43,038 bases of DNA from an uncultured Clostridia bacterium (GTDB lineage Bacteria; Bacillota; Dehalobacteriia; UBA4068): assembly GCA_944393575.1 (NCBI GenBank), contig CALYAP010000040.1, forward strand, positions 1 through 43,038. The letters run 5' to 3'. Position 1 is the first letter of the stretch. Every line of letters begins with the position of its first letter. Both the position numbers and the translations under genes were made by a program. The notes below the pieces were generated by a model. The model saw only the letters and a program-made list of their open reading frames with translations. It did not search any database and was not told the origin of the DNA. Shown here in pieces: positions 7,634 to 15,479 of this stretch.

Positions 7634-8626
7634 ATGAAGAAATTAGCTTTAATCGTTTTAGCAGTGATGTTGGTCTTCTCATTAGCGGCCTGCGCTGATA
7701 CTCAGGAACCGCAGGAACCGACTGATGCTGAACTAGACCAGGTAACTGTGGTCCTAGACTGGGTACCCAATGTTAACCATACCGGTCTTTATGTAGCCGA
7801 GGCCAATGGTTATTTTGCGGAACAGGGTCTTGATGTAGAGATCATCCAGCCTGGCGATAACTATGCCCTCCAGTTGGTGGCAGCAGGACAAGCTGAATTT
7901 GGCGTCAGCTATCAAGAGGAAGTCACTTTTGCCAGGGAAGCTGATATCCCGGTAATTTCAATAGCAGCGGTGATCCAACATAATACTTCCTGCTTTGCCG
8001 CTCCCAAAGAAAACAATATCCGCACCATAGCTGATTTTGCTGGCAAGACCTATGGCGGCTGGGGCGGCGAGGTTGAAGAAGCCCTTATCAACTATTTGGT
8101 CGAAAGTGAAGGTTTGAGCGATCCGGTAGAAATCATCAATATCGGCAGCGCTGACTTTTTTGCCGCTACTGAGACCAATGTCGATTTCAGCTGGATCTAT
8201 TATGCCACTACTGGTGTTGAAGCTGAGCTTAGAGGGGTAGAACTGGATACTATCTATCTCAAAGATATCGACCCAGCTTTTGACTATTACACCCCTGTTC
8301 TGGTAGCAGAGGAAAGCTGGCTGGCTGATAATGGCGATATTGCCGAGCGCTTCCTGGCAGCGGTCAGCAAGGGCTATCAGTTTGCCGATAGCAATCCCGA
8401 GGAAGCAGCTGATATGTTGTTGGCAGCATCACCAGAATCCAGCGAAGACCTGATCAAAGCAGGACAAGAATGGATGGCTGGGCAATATCAGGACGATGCT
8501 CCTTATTGGGGCTACCAAGACGAAACCATTTGGCAGGATTTCGCTGATTGGCTATATGAACGCGGATTGCTCGAAGAGGAATTCGATGGAGCAGCAGCCT
8601 TCACCAACGAATATCTTCCGCAATAA
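7634..8626 (+). CDS. thiY: ThiY-like substrate-binding lipoprotein
   Basis: A 330-residue NMT1/THI5-like binding protein. A lipoprotein signal peptide ends in the lipobox LAAC with the lipidated Cys at residue 20. The mature part starts with the typical VTVVLDWVPNVNHTGLYVAEANGYF segment, which carries residues that bind the pyrimidine ring in this family. The start is ATG 7634 behind AGAGGTGG; an in-frame GTG twelve bases earlier lies within that ribosome-binding site. The TPP riboswitch and adjoining permease and ATPase genes support capture of a thiamin pyrimidine precursor outside the membrane. Confidence 0.9.
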   Translation: MKKLALIVLAVMLVFSLAACADTQEPQEPTDAELDQVTVVLDWVPNVNHTGLYVAEANGYFAEQGLDVEIIQPGDNYALQLVAAGQAEFGVSYQEEVTFAREADIPVISIAAVIQHNTSCFAAPKENNIRTIADFAGKTYGGWGGEVEEALINYLVESEGLSDPVEIINIGSADFFAATETNVDFSWIYYATTGVEAELRGVELDTIYLKDIDPAFDYYTPVLVAEESWLADNGDIAERFLAAVSKGYQFADSNPEEAADMLLAASPESSEDLIKAGQEWMAGQYQDDAPYWGYQDETIWQDFADWLYERGLLEEEFDGAAAFTNEYLPQ

Positions 8627-8659
8627 CAGCTCTTAAATGACTGGTTGAGGATAAATGCT

Positions 8660-9373
8660 ATGGAAATCGCTATCAACCAAGTTTATAAATCTTTTCTGCT
8701 CAATGGAGAAAAAATACCTGTTCTTGATAACATCTCTCTGACTGTTCCTCATGGACAGTGTACCGCGCTGCTGGGCCCATCTGGGTGTGGCAAAAGCACT
8801 TTGTTATCAATGATCGCCGGTTTTTATCCTCCAGATAGCGGCAGCATTACTACTACTGGCAAGGTCAGCCTATGCATGCAAAAAGATATGCTGCTGCCCT
8901 GGCGCGATCTGCTGGCTAATGTCTGTTTACCAGTTGAGATAAACGACCGCAGTGAATTAGCAGCGGCCAAGGAGAGAGCTAAATCATATCTCCCGCTCTT
9001 TGGACTTGAGGGCTTTGCTCATAGCTACCCTTCTCAACTATCCGGCGGCATGAGCCAACGTGCCGCTCTGCTGCGCACCTTGATGGCTGGAGGAGATTTT
9101 TGGTTACTCGACGAACCATTTGCCAAACTAGATGCGCTGACCAGGGAAGAAATGCAGAGCTGGCTGCTAGGCATTATTCAACGTTTCCAACCAGGAGTAC
9201 TCTTAATCACTCATGATATCGAAGAGGCGATTAAGCTAGCTGATCAAATACATGTCCTCAGCCGGCGGCCAGCTTCATTAATAGCTACATTCACTCCACC
9301 AGCTGCCGGAGATGAAAATGGCATCAGCTTACTCAAAGAACAAATACATCATTGCCTAGCAATTAACGGCTAA
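8660..9373 (+). CDS. thiZ: ThiZ-like ABC ATP-binding protein
   Basis: A 237-residue ABC ATPase of the nitrate/taurine/ThiZ group. Walker A is GPSGCGKST, the signature LSGGM, Walker B LLDEPFAKLD, and the switch histidine is in ITHDIEEA. The start is ATG 8660 behind GAGG with 9 bases of spacing; an upstream in-frame TTG overlaps that site. It powers the ThiX/ThiY importer and is the last gene of the riboswitch-controlled operon. Confidence 0.9.
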   Translation: MEIAINQVYKSFLLNGEKIPVLDNISLTVPHGQCTALLGPSGCGKSTLLSMIAGFYPPDSGSITTTGKVSLCMQKDMLLPWRDLLANVCLPVEINDRSELAAAKERAKSYLPLFGLEGFAHSYPSQLSGGMSQRAALLRTLMAGGDFWLLDEPFAKLDALTREEMQSWLLGIIQRFQPGVLLITHDIEEAIKLADQIHVLSRRPASLIATFTPPAAGDENGISLLKEQIHHCLAING

Positions 9374-9404
9374 CAAACGGGCAGGAAGTTTTCCTGCCCG
9401 TTTG
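9374..9404 (+). terminator. Probable terminator of the thiXYZ operon
   Basis: A perfect 14-bp stem (9374-9387 with 9391-9404) with a 3-base loop directly follows the stop codon. The T-tract is only the TTT within the stem, so it may be moderately efficient. Confidence 0.7.
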
Positions 9405-9667
9405 CCATCATGCATAAATTGTCCAAATATTGAATCATTTTTTTAATTTGCTATTGGAAAAGGATTTTTAAGCTATATCTTTAATATCTAAAATAGGAGA
9501 AGTTAGCACTGATTTTATTAAAGACGTCGAAAAACGTTGGCCCAAGAAATCAGTGTTGCTTATCTATTGCTTTTCTTCTCATTGATGACCGTAAAAGCCT
9601 CTGGCCACATATACTAAAACAGAGACTTTTAGAAAGGCAATTGAGTATAAGAGATGGAGGATTGGGC
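9405..9667 (+). other. pckG upstream region with inverted repeats
   Basis: No gene was found here. CACTGATTT (9507-9515) pairs with AAATCAGTG (9547-9555). TAAAAGCCTCT (9592-9602) pairs, with one mismatch, with AGAGACTTTTA (9621-9631), flanking a TATACT (9610-9615) that could be a -10 box. I cannot assign a -35 with normal spacing. The ribosome-binding site GGAGG is at 9656-9660. Confidence 0.4.
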
Positions 9668-11458
9668 ATGGATTGCAAAAATGCTAAGGTCAACCAGTTC
9701 GTCAAAGAATCCGCCGAACTGCTCCAGCCAGATGATATCGTCTGGATTGACGGTAGCGAGGAACAGATCGAAGAACTGCGTCGAATAGCCTGTAGCACAG
9801 GAGAAATGATTAAGCTAAACCAGGAAGTGCTGCCAAACTGCTACTATCATCGCACAGCAATTAATGATGTGGCTAGGGTTGAGGACAGAACTTTTATCTG
9901 TAGCCGCGAGCAGCGCAATGCCGGCGCTACTAACAACTGGATACCGCCAGCAGAGGCTTATGCCATGACTGACGAAATCATGCGGGGTAAAATGAAAGGA
10001 CGTACCATGTATGTTATCCCCTATTCTATGGGTGTAGTCGGCTCCCCCTTCTCTAAAATTGGTATCGAAATCACTGACAGTATTTATGTCGTGCTCAATA
10101 TGGTGATTATGACTCGTGTCGGTGAAAAAGTAATGCAGGCGCTGGGCGAAGACGGTGATTTTGTCCGTGGCCAGCATGCTAAATGTGATCTGGACGCTGA
10201 GAAGCGTTATATTCTGCAATTTCCAGAAGACAATTATATCCGCTCCTGCAATAGCGGCTATGGCGGCAATGTTCTTCTCGGTAAAAAATGTTTTGCCCTC
10301 CGCATCGCTTCTTACCAAGGATGGAAAGAAGGCTGGATGGCAGAGCATATGCTGATCTTAGGTGTAGAAAACCCGCAGGGTGAAACCAAATACATCGCAG
10401 CAGCATTCCCTTCCGCCTGTGGAAAGACTAATTTGGCAATGCTCATTCCTCCAGAAGGTTACCGGGCAAAAGGCTATAAACTCTGGACTGTTGGCGATGA
10501 TATCGCTTGGATTCGTATTGGTGAAGACGGCCGTTTTTATGCGCAAAATCCTGAAGCAGGCTTCTTTGGCGTAGCACCGGGTACCAACGAAAAATCTAAT
10601 CCCAATGCTATGGCCTGCACTAAAGAAGGCACTATCTTCACTAATGTGGTGCTGAAAAAAGACGGTACTGTCTGGTGGGAAAAGATGGATAAAAATCCGC
10701 CGCGTGACGCAGAGGATTGGACCGGTAAACCATGGGATCCCGACTCAGGAAAACCAGGAGCTCATCCTAATTCTCGCTTTACTGCTCCGGCCCGCAATTG
10801 CCCCTGCATCTCTCCGGAATGGGAAAATCCACAAGGGGTGCCGCTGTCTGCTATCATCTTTGGTGGACGCCGCGCCAAGACCGCTCCCTTAGTCTATCAA
10901 TCTCGCGATTGGGATCATGGTGTCTTTGTCGGATCCATCATGGCTTCAGAGACTACCGCAGCTGCAGACGGGGCTACTGGCGTAGTGCGTCGCGACCCCA
11001 TGTCGATGTTGCCTTTCTGCGGCTATGATATGGGCGATTATTTCCAGCATTGGCTGGATATGGGCAAAAAAACAACTGCCGATAAGCTGCCCAAGATCTT
11101 TAATGTTAACTGGTTCAGGCTCGATGAAGAAGGCAATTTTATCTGGCCAGGATTTGGGGAAAACTTCCGCGTCTTAGAGTGGATCCTCAAACGTTGTGAA
11201 AATCAGGTAGGAGCCCAGGAAACGCCAATCGGCTTTGTGCCTAAAGTGGACGACATTTGTCTCGATGGACTTGACTATGAAATCAAGCCAGGTCACAAAT
11301 TCACCAAAGAAGACCTGCAAACCATCCTAACTATCAATAATCAATGGTGGTTGGAAGATATCGAGAATATCCATGCTTTTTATGAGAAGATCGGCAAAAC
11401 AGTACCCGAAGAATTACGCAATGAATTAACAGCCATGGAAAACCGGCTTAAGGCTTAA
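9668..11458 (+). CDS. pckG: Phosphoenolpyruvate carboxykinase (GTP)
   Basis: A 596-residue PEP carboxykinase of the GTP-dependent family, interconverting oxaloacetate plus GTP and PEP plus CO2 plus GDP. The P-loop is FPSACGKTN (residues 247-255), preceded by the substrate-binding RNAGATNNW segment (83-91), GWMAEHML (222-229) and later the FGGRRAKTAPLVY nucleotide-site region. The length matches GTP-type enzymes (about 600) and not the ATP type (about 530). The start is ATG 9668 behind GGAGG; an upstream in-frame TTG at 9641 has no such site. It is monocistronic and serves gluconeogenesis or anaplerosis. Confidence 0.96.
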   Translation: MDCKNAKVNQFVKESAELLQPDDIVWIDGSEEQIEELRRIACSTGEMIKLNQEVLPNCYYHRTAINDVARVEDRTFICSREQRNAGATNNWIPPAEAYAMTDEIMRGKMKGRTMYVIPYSMGVVGSPFSKIGIEITDSIYVVLNMVIMTRVGEKVMQALGEDGDFVRGQHAKCDLDAEKRYILQFPEDNYIRSCNSGYGGNVLLGKKCFALRIASYQGWKEGWMAEHMLILGVENPQGETKYIAAAFPSACGKTNLAMLIPPEGYRAKGYKLWTVGDDIAWIRIGEDGRFYAQNPEAGFFGVAPGTNEKSNPNAMACTKEGTIFTNVVLKKDGTVWWEKMDKNPPRDAEDWTGKPWDPDSGKPGAHPNSRFTAPARNCPCISPEWENPQGVPLSAIIFGGRRAKTAPLVYQSRDWDHGVFVGSIMASETTAAADGATGVVRRDPMSMLPFCGYDMGDYFQHWLDMGKKTTADKLPKIFNVNWFRLDEEGNFIWPGFGENFRVLEWILKRCENQVGAQETPIGFVPKVDDICLDGLDYEIKPGHKFTKEDLQTILTINNQWWLEDIENIHAFYEKIGKTVPEELRNELTAMENRLKA

Positions 11459-11503
11459 TAAAATTCCAGGCATTAGCCAAATCTAGAAAATATAAATTAA
11501 TGC

Positions 11504-11532
11504 TTGCCAAACAGCCCTTGTTATGTTATAAT
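11504..11532 (+). promoter_or_regulatory. rplS promoter
   Basis: TTGCCA (11504-11509), 17 bases, TATAAT (11527-11532). It lies inside a perfect 11-bp inverted repeat, AACAGCCCTTG (11510-11520) with CAAGGGCTGTT (11534-11544). That repeat is followed by TTTT and could also terminate pckG transcription. Confidence 0.8.
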
Positions 11533-11544
11533 TCAAGGGCTGTT

Positions 11545-11605
11545 TTATGAGCCGGTCCTCTGCCGCTTGCAAAATGGTTCCCGCGGGAATGAACGGCTGA
11601 CGAAT
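11545..11605 (+). ncRNA. Probable L19 (rplS) leader element
   Basis: Between the promoter and the rplS ribosome-binding site, the leader carries GCCGGTCCTCTGCCG and GTTCCCGCGGGAATGAACGGC. These are self-complementary and resemble the Firmicutes L19 leader RNA thought to mediate feedback by L19. The assignment is by recollection of the motif and position; no covariance search could be run. Confidence 0.5.
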
Positions 11606-11616
11606 AAGGAGGAAAT

Positions 11617-11967
11617 ATGAGCAATATTATTGATGTTCTGGAACAAGAGCAACTGAAAAACGATATCCCTGCTTTTCGCCCCGGCGATACAGTACAGGTG
11701 CATGTGAAAGTCGTTGAGGGTACTCGTGAGCGTATCCAGGTTTTCGAAGGCGTAGTCATTAAAATCAAAGGCGGCGGTATCCGCGAGACCTTTACTGTCC
11801 GGCGTGTAGCTTATGGCGTAGGTGTAGAAAGGACCTTCCCACTGCACTCTCCACGTATCGATAAGATCGTGGTCAAACGTCATGGTAAAGTCAGACGTGC
11901 TAAACTCTACTATCTGCGCGGACTCACTGGTAAAGCTGCCCGCATCAAAGAGATCAGACGCGGCTAA
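11617..11967 (+). CDS. rplS: 50S ribosomal protein L19
   Basis: A 116-residue L19 of normal length, located at the 30S-50S interface. The segments [55 protein letters not shown] and [15 protein letters not shown] are family hallmarks. AAGGAGG precedes the start. It is monocistronic here, with its own promoter, probable leader and terminator. The usual rpsP-rimM-trmD neighbours are not present in the window. Confidence 0.98.
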   Translation: MSNIIDVLEQEQLKNDIPAFRPGDTVQVHVKVVEGTRERIQVFEGVVIKIKGGGIRETFTVRRVAYGVGVERTFPLHSPRIDKIVVKRHGKVRRAKLYYLRGLTGKAARIKEIRRG

Positions 11968-11976
11968 GCAACACTC

Positions 11977-12002
11977 AAAGGAAGACGAAACCGTCTTCCT
12001 TT
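11977..12002 (+). terminator. rplS terminator
   Basis: AAAGGAAGACG-AAAC-CGTCTTCCTTT is a perfect 11-bp stem followed by TCTTTATC, ten bases after the rplS stop codon. Confidence 0.85.
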
Positions 12003-12063
12003 TCTTTATCATAGAGCTTGATGGTAGATGGGCATTTTTACTTTGTCTGACACTATTTTGCTA

Positions 12064-12092
12064 TTGGCAATGTTTATCATCTATGATATACT
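12064..12092 (+). promoter_or_regulatory. efp promoter
   Basis: TTGGCA (12064-12069), 17 bases, TATACT (12087-12092). A second overlapping -10 candidate, TATAAT, is at 12092-12097. It lies about 40 bases before the efp start. Confidence 0.6.
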
Positions 12093-12133
12093 ATAATGTG
12101 TGTAAATAATTTTATATGGATGAGGTTACATTT

Positions 12134-12694
12134 ATGATTTCTACAAATGATTTTAAAACCGGCGTTTCTATTGAACTAGATGGTGATGCTTATATCGTTG
12201 TTGATTTCCAGCATGTTAAGCCAGGTAAAGGCTCTGCTTTTGTCCGCGCTAAATTGCGCAATACCCGTACTGGTGCGGTAATTGAACGTACCTTTAATGC
12301 AGGAGAAAAAATGCCTAAGGCTCATCTGGACCGGAGGGAAATGCAATATCTCTATCATGATGGCACCTACTATGTTTTCATGGATGTAGAAAATTATGAA
12401 CAGAGCCTGCTTTCCGAAGAACAGCTGGCTGACGCCAAAAACTATCTCAAAGAGAATATGAATATCTCGGTACTCTCCTTTAAAGGCAATATTCTTGGCG
12501 TTGACCTGCCTTCTAATGTTGAGCTGGAAGTTATCGATACTGAACCTGGCATTAAAGGTGATACTGCTTCTGGCGGTAATAAGCCTGCCACCTTGGAAAC
12601 TGGTGCAGTAGTCAGAGTTCCGTTCTTTATCAATGTCGGTGACCGGATCAAAGTCAATACCCAAACCGGCGAATATATTGAGCGCTGCAAATAG
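12134..12694 (+). CDS. efp: Translation elongation factor P
   Basis: A 186-residue EF-P, which relieves ribosome stalling at polyproline stretches. The conserved loop [15 protein letters not shown] contains Lys32, the position modified in many bacteria, and the C-terminal OB domain ends in [17 protein letters not shown]. The start is ATG 12134 behind GGATGAGG; the in-frame ATG at 12116 overlaps that site. It is followed by a CD1247-like gene and the spoIIIA operon, a neighbourhood common in Clostridia. Confidence 0.97.
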   Translation: MISTNDFKTGVSIELDGDAYIVVDFQHVKPGKGSAFVRAKLRNTRTGAVIERTFNAGEKMPKAHLDRREMQYLYHDGTYYVFMDVENYEQSLLSEEQLADAKNYLKENMNISVLSFKGNILGVDLPSNVELEVIDTEPGIKGDTASGGNKPATLETGAVVRVPFFINVGDRIKVNTQTGEYIERCK

Positions 12695-12760
12695 TTTGAC
12701 AGTAATACTATAACCCAAAATGGTTTACTTTTGCTTATTTATATAGTAGAAGTTGTCAAA
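12695..12760. repeat. Interrupted inverted repeat downstream of efp
   Basis: TTTGACA-N4-TACTATA (12695-12712) is mirrored by TATAGTA-N5-TGTCAAA (12742-12760), leaving a 29-base loop, and then TTTTA. It starts at the efp stop codon and may be the efp terminator or a protein-binding dyad. Confidence 0.45.
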
Positions 12761-12836
12761 TTTTACTTGTAAAGCAAAAAATTTTTTAGGCATACTATCT
12801 ATGCTTAACAATCTATGAGCGAAAGGGGGCTTTCCT

Positions 12837-13268
12837 ATGAAAGACCTGCAGAAAAAAATAGCTTATTTACAAGGCCAGGTAGACGGCATGAAGCTAGACA
12901 AGTCTCCAGAAGGACAAGTCATTAGCGATGTGCTGGAGGTGCTGGAGTCAGTATCCGACTACCTTGACTATCTCCGTGAAAGCCAGGAAGACCTGGAGGA
13001 TTATGTAGAAAGCATTGACAGCGATTTAGCTGATGTTGAAGATCTCATCTATGATGATGAGGAAGACGATGATGAAGACGATTATGTAGAAGTGGAATGC
13101 CCCAACTGCCATGAAAAGGTCTACTTCGATTCTTCTATCCTCACCGATGATGATTTGATCGAAGTTACTTGCCCGGTATGTGATGCAGTGGTCTTTGTCA
13201 ATGACCAAGATGATGAAGAATGTGATTGCGACTGTGGCTGCTGCCATCATGATGAGGAAAAGGAATAG
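12837..13268 (+). CDS. CD1247-like zinc-ribbon protein
   Basis: A 143-residue protein with an N-terminal helical, probably coiled-coil segment (residues 1-60, KDLQKKIAYLQGQVDGMKLDKS), a very acidic linker (about 70-82) and a CPNCHEKVYF...CPVCDAVVFV pair forming a four-cysteine zinc ribbon (about 88-121). A Cys/His/Asp-rich tail (CDCDCGCCHHDEE) follows. It matches the CD1247 N-terminal-domain proteins found between efp and spoIIIAA in Clostridia. Their function is unknown. A possible weak promoter TTGTAA-18-CATACT lies at 12767-12796. AAAGGGGG precedes the start. Confidence 0.8.
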   Translation: MKDLQKKIAYLQGQVDGMKLDKSPEGQVISDVLEVLESVSDYLDYLRESQEDLEDYVESIDSDLADVEDLIYDDEEDDDEDDYVEVECPNCHEKVYFDSSILTDDDLIEVTCPVCDAVVFVNDQDDEECDCDCGCCHHDEEKE

Positions 13269-13319
13269 TTCTTGAGCTAGCACCTTCCCCATAAACCGCT
13301 AAAATTATCCTGTTCTAAT

Positions 13320-13372
13320 AACCGCCCTTGTCTAATAGGATTAAATATCCTAATGGACAAGGGCGGTTTTTA
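13320..13372 (+). terminator. Hairpin immediately before spoIIIAA
   Basis: A perfect 13-bp stem (AACCGCCCTTGTC 13320-13332 with GACAAGGGCGGTT 13356-13368) encloses a smaller AGGAT/ATCCT helix and is followed by TTTTT. It looks like an intrinsic terminator for the CD1247-like gene. The spoIIIAA ATG is only 8 bases after the stem, and the only candidate Shine-Dalgarno (AAGGGCGG) is in its 3' arm. Confidence 0.8.
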
Positions 13373-13375
13373 TAT

Positions 13376-14326
13376 ATGGCAGATTTGGCTTACAAGCAAA
13401 TACTTACCTATCTACCGGCAGATCTCCGCGAGATGCTTCGCCGTGCAGACCAAGAACAATTAGCCCAATTAGAAGAACTGAGGCTCAAGCCACTGACGCC
13501 TCCCTTATGCCGCTTTAGTAATAATGAAGCTTTTTTGGCCTGGGACGGCTCATTAGTAGCCCATCCGCAAGATGGGCAGGCGCTCAGCATTAGTGAATTA
13601 CATAAGACAGTAATGCTGCTTTCTGATTCCTCGTTTTATGCGATTGAAGAAGAATTGCGGCGTGGATATATCACTCTTCCTGGTGGACATCGCGCCGGGT
13701 TATGCGGACGTGCTGTTCTCTCCCATGGTGAAATCAAAAACCTTAAAGAGATTTCGGCCATCAATATCCGTATCGCCCGTCCAGTAAACGGTTTGGCGGC
13801 ACCATTACTCCCCTATCTTCTCGATCCAAGCGGACGGCTATACCATACGCTAATCGTCTCTGAACCTCGTGGCGGTAAGACAACCCTCCTGAGAGATCTG
13901 ATCAGAACTATTAGTGATGGTGATAATACCATCCCCATGCGAGTGGGTATCGTTGATGAACGTTCAGAGCTGGCTGCTATGCGGGGAGGTATTCCCCAGC
14001 TACCAATAGGCATTCGCAGTGATGTGTTAGATGGCTGTCCCAAAGCCGAAGGGATCAATATGCTGCTCCGTTCCATGGGGCCAGAGGTAATAGTCTGTGA
14101 TGAGATCGGCCGAGAAGAGGATGCGGCGGCGATCATGGAGGCGGTCAATGGCGGTGTGCGTATGCTCTGCAGCGCCCATGGAGCCAGCAAGGAAGACTTA
14201 TTAAGCAGACCAGTCTTATCGGAACTCTTACAACAAAAAGCCTTTGACCGCATCGTGCTTTTATCCAGAAGGGAGGGTCCGGGAACAGTGGAATGGGTCA
14301 AAAACGGTTCCTTCTTGCCATGTTAA
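13376..14326 (+). CDS. spoIIIAA: Stage III sporulation protein AA
   Basis: A 316-residue secretion-type ATPase that energises the SpoIIIA-SpoIIQ channel between mother cell and forespore. The Walker A region is SEPRGGKTTLLRDL, with Ser in place of the first Gly, as in other clostridial homologues. The Walker B region is VIVCDEIGREEDAAAI, and GYITLPGGHRAGLCGRAV is a family hallmark. I chose ATG 13376 (MADLAYKQILTYLP) because it fits the family N-terminus; the in-frame TTG at 13328 lies in the upstream hairpin. It is the first gene of spoIIIAA-AH. No clear sigma-E promoter is visible upstream. Confidence 0.93.
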   Translation: MADLAYKQILTYLPADLREMLRRADQEQLAQLEELRLKPLTPPLCRFSNNEAFLAWDGSLVAHPQDGQALSISELHKTVMLLSDSSFYAIEEELRRGYITLPGGHRAGLCGRAVLSHGEIKNLKEISAINIRIARPVNGLAAPLLPYLLDPSGRLYHTLIVSEPRGGKTTLLRDLIRTISDGDNTIPMRVGIVDERSELAAMRGGIPQLPIGIRSDVLDGCPKAEGINMLLRSMGPEVIVCDEIGREEDAAAIMEAVNGGVRMLCSAHGASKEDLLSRPVLSELLQQKAFDRIVLLSRREGPGTVEWVKNGSFLPC

Positions 14327-14826
14327 AGCTGATTGGCGCTATCTGCATCTTTGTTGCCTGCGCCTTCGCTGGCTGGCATCAAGCCAGCAGTCTGGAAAAA
14401 CGGCGGCGTTTTCTGCAGGGCGCGCATCAAGGCTTACTAGCGTTAATGAGAGAGATTGATTACTCCGCCTCGCCAATGCAGCAAGCTCTATCTGTATCAG
14501 CCGAAATGGCTGGTTCTGCGGGACAACTATTTCAACAAACAGCAGAACGATTGGCCGCTGGCGATGGCTGTACGGCAGGAGAAGCATGGCAGGAAACATT
14601 GGATCAAGCAGCTGACTTGCAGCCGGAAGACCGTATGCTGCTCTCTTTGGCAGCAGAGGGGCTAGGCACCAGTGATGCAACTAATCAACTTAAATCATTA
14701 GAGCTACTACGTTTACGGCTGGAAAAAGCAGAAGCAGATGCTGCCGCCGAGGTGGCCAAGACTGGGAAAATTTGGAAAACCATGGGCTGGGGCTGCGGGG
14801 CAGTCCTGGTATTGCTACTACTTTAA
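14320..14826 (+). CDS. spoIIIAB: Stage III sporulation protein AB
   Basis: A 168-residue SpoIIIAB, an inner-membrane component of the sporulation channel related to GspF-type secretion proteins. An N-terminal membrane segment (LKLIGAICIFVACAFAGW) is followed by helical bundle repeats and a C-terminal hydrophobic segment. The start MLKLIGA matches the family and overlaps the spoIIIAA stop codon; an in-frame ATG at 14293 would add nine residues. It is translationally coupled within the spoIIIA operon. Confidence 0.93.
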   Translation: MLKLIGAICIFVACAFAGWHQASSLEKRRRFLQGAHQGLLALMREIDYSASPMQQALSVSAEMAGSAGQLFQQTAERLAAGDGCTAGEAWQETLDQAADLQPEDRMLLSLAAEGLGTSDATNQLKSLELLRLRLEKAEADAAAEVAKTGKIWKTMGWGCGAVLVLLLL

Positions 14827-14863
14827 ACCAAGACGCCATAAATGAATAATAAACGGAGGCCAT

Positions 14864-15067
14864 ATGTCAGACATATCTATTATTTTCTTTTTAATGGCAT
14901 TAGCTATAGCGGTCACTATCCTACATACCTTTCTCAAACAGGCTGGCAGAGACGAATTTGCCTACCTTGCTCTTGTAGTGGGGTTAGCTATCGGGCTTAT
15001 TCGGATTCTGCCGCTATTACAAGATCTGTTCTCAGGAGTACAGGAGGTTTTTAATCTCTATGACTAG
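14864..15067 (+). CDS. spoIIIAC: Stage III sporulation protein AC
   Basis: A 67-residue protein with two membrane segments, the normal size for SpoIIIAC, a small membrane subunit of the SpoIIIA channel. GGAGG precedes the ATG. The gene overlaps spoIIIAD by 8 bases. Confidence 0.93.
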   Translation: MSDISIIFFLMALAIAVTILHTFLKQAGRDEFAYLALVVGLAIGLIRILPLLQDLFSGVQEVFNLYD

Positions 15068-15455
15068 CAGCGATATTTTTATTAGCATTGCTATAGCTAT
15101 TATCACTGCCTTGATAGTACTCTTTCTCAAAGAGAGCCGCTTATCGGGCTTATCGCTGATTGCTGCCATTGCTGGCGGAGCAATTATCATCATCCGCCTC
15201 TTCCCTTCCCTCTCCTCATTATTGGAAGGATATACGGCCTTAGGATCCATCAGCGGCATCAGCAGTTATTACTTTGGGCTGATCCTCAAGATCATTGGCA
15301 TCGCTTATATCTGTGAATTCGGCGCGCAGCTATGCCGAGACGCCTCTCAGGGAGCAATTGCGCTAAAAATTGAACTGGCAGCTAAAATAGCCATTCTTAT
15401 GCTAGCTCTTCCTGTGCTGACCTCCATAGTCAATGCTGTCATCGAATTACTATAA
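15060..15455 (+). CDS. spoIIIAD: Stage III sporulation protein AD
   Basis: A 131-residue polytopic membrane protein with about four hydrophobic segments. The family-typical stretch YYFGLILKIIGIAYICEFGAQLCRDASQGAIALKIELAAK is in the middle. AGGAGG, within the end of spoIIIAC, serves as its ribosome-binding site. It is related to SpoIIIAC and is part of the same channel. Confidence 0.95.
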   Translation: MTSSDIFISIAIAIITALIVLFLKESRLSGLSLIAAIAGGAIIIIRLFPSLSSLLEGYTALGSISGISSYYFGLILKIIGIAYICEFGAQLCRDASQGAIALKIELAAKIAILMLALPVLTSIVNAVIELL

Positions 15456-15479
15456 TCCTGATGAAGGGAAACTTTTAAG

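Noticed and set aside
9486-9585. Possible short peptide gene after AGGAGA near 9496
   Set aside because: No ATG, GTG or TTG start at proper spacing; better explained as a structured untranslated region.
11545-12012. 155-residue minus-strand frame over rplS
   Set aside because: Antisense to a ribosomal protein gene and its terminator; no supporting signals.
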